In this document: one piece after another, positions 63,773 to 64,000 of the stretch
Numbering within the stretch: position 1 is the stretch's first letter
Layout: each line of letters begins with the position of its first letter
DNA from: Chryseobacterium sp. VAUSW3
Lineage (GTDB): Bacteria; Bacteroidota; Bacteroidia; Flavobacteriales; Weeksellaceae
Reading direction: 5' to 3'
Length of the DNA stretch: 64,000 nucleotides
NCBI RefSeq assembly: GCF_002205795.1
Contig: NZ_NIUY01000001.1
Coordinates: forward strand, 1,087,778 to 1,151,777
Program-made: the position numbers and the translations under genes
The notes under the pieces: model-generated
What the model was told of the DNA's origin: nothing
Databases searched by the model: none
Seen by the model: the letters and a program-made list of their open reading frames with translations, nothing else

Positions 63773-63943
63773 TACTACGAGTCTTCAGAATAATTATAGT
63801 GGGTTGCGTGGTTTAAGAAACTTTTAAGGAATAATACTAGGCTCGGAAATAGAACAGGAAAAACTATTTATCGTTTTAAAGTAAATTTTTCCCGCAGTTA
63901 TTCAGCGAGTTGTGTTTTTAGTATTAAATTAGTGTTAATAAAC

Positions 63944-63974
63944 TTTGGAATGGTTTGAAAAGTGCTTATCTTTG
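63944..63974 (+). promoter_or_regulatory. Strong promoter for a gene beyond the window
   Basis: TTTG (63944-63947), exactly 19 bases, TATCTTTG (63967-63974): a perfect consensus. The transcript would start near 63980 and run out of the window. Between 63773 and 63943 no gene or signal is apparent. Confidence 0.78.
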
Positions 63975-64000
63975 CAGTCCCAAATCGAGAGCAAGTGGGA

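Overview
The window looks like a chromosome segment from a flavobacterium of the Weeksellaceae (Chryseobacterium/Kaistella-like). Supporting signs are the AT-rich DNA, three SusC/SusD pairs, a TonB with the Bacteroidetes N-terminal motif, a BshC-type bacillithiol enzyme, GYDIA-type GHMP kinase and Porin_10-like proteins, and many promoters of the Bacteroidetes type (TTTG, about 19 nt, TAnnTTTG). The genus is inferred from recollection of gene order and protein style, not from a search.

Layout. (1) 1-8714, minus strand: a surface-polysaccharide operon read towards position 1: an unknown membrane protein, Wzm and Wzt of an O-antigen ABC exporter, an FkbM methyltransferase, five GT2 glycosyltransferases and the start of asnB. 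(2) 8820-13650, plus: rimP-nusA-infB with a strong promoter, a terminator-like leader hairpin and an intrinsic terminator. (3) 13831-27866, plus: three consecutive SusC-SusD pairs, each with its own promoter carrying the same palindrome and most followed by a hairpin terminator. (4) 27881-37140, plus: putative porin, bshC, a LysM/periplasmic-binding fusion, fabD, a GHMP kinase and pckA. (5) 37146-39263: a low-GC accessory-looking stretch with a five-unit 22-nt tandem repeat, three small hypothetical genes, the tmRNA gene ssrA on the minus strand and a palindromic repeat element. (6) 39402-49072: small envelope genes, a GNAT, a PspC-like protein, a small membrane/HTH regulator/DUF4153-like cluster with two copies of a second palindrome, two lipoproteins, dsbD and tilS. 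(7) 49124-54642: OmpA lipoprotein, O-methyltransferase, NlpC/P60 peptidase, DUF1648 protein, waaA, an unknown gene and a sixth GT2. (8) 54690-63772: leuS and then the TonB energy operon exbB-exbD-exbD-tonB, followed by a small membrane protein, a PstS-like lipoprotein and a TPR protein. A clear promoter for a gene outside the window lies at 63944-63974.

How the genes work together. The three SusCD pairs are TonB-dependent outer-membrane importers, and the exbBD-tonB operon can energise them. A palindrome ATGTTAA-N6-TTAACAT sits inside all three susC promoters and again upstream of exbB, suggesting one regulator may tie importer choice to energy supply. The polysaccharide operon, waaA and the sixth glycosyltransferase contribute to the outer-membrane glycan layer.

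Most notable observations: the shared SusC/ExbB palindrome; a second conserved palindrome covering each susC start codon; a NusA-operon leader that resembles an attenuator; a sharp base-composition break inside wzt that marks the edge of an exchanged O-antigen module; and a repeat-rich neighbourhood around ssrA. All functions come from reading motifs; no database search was run.
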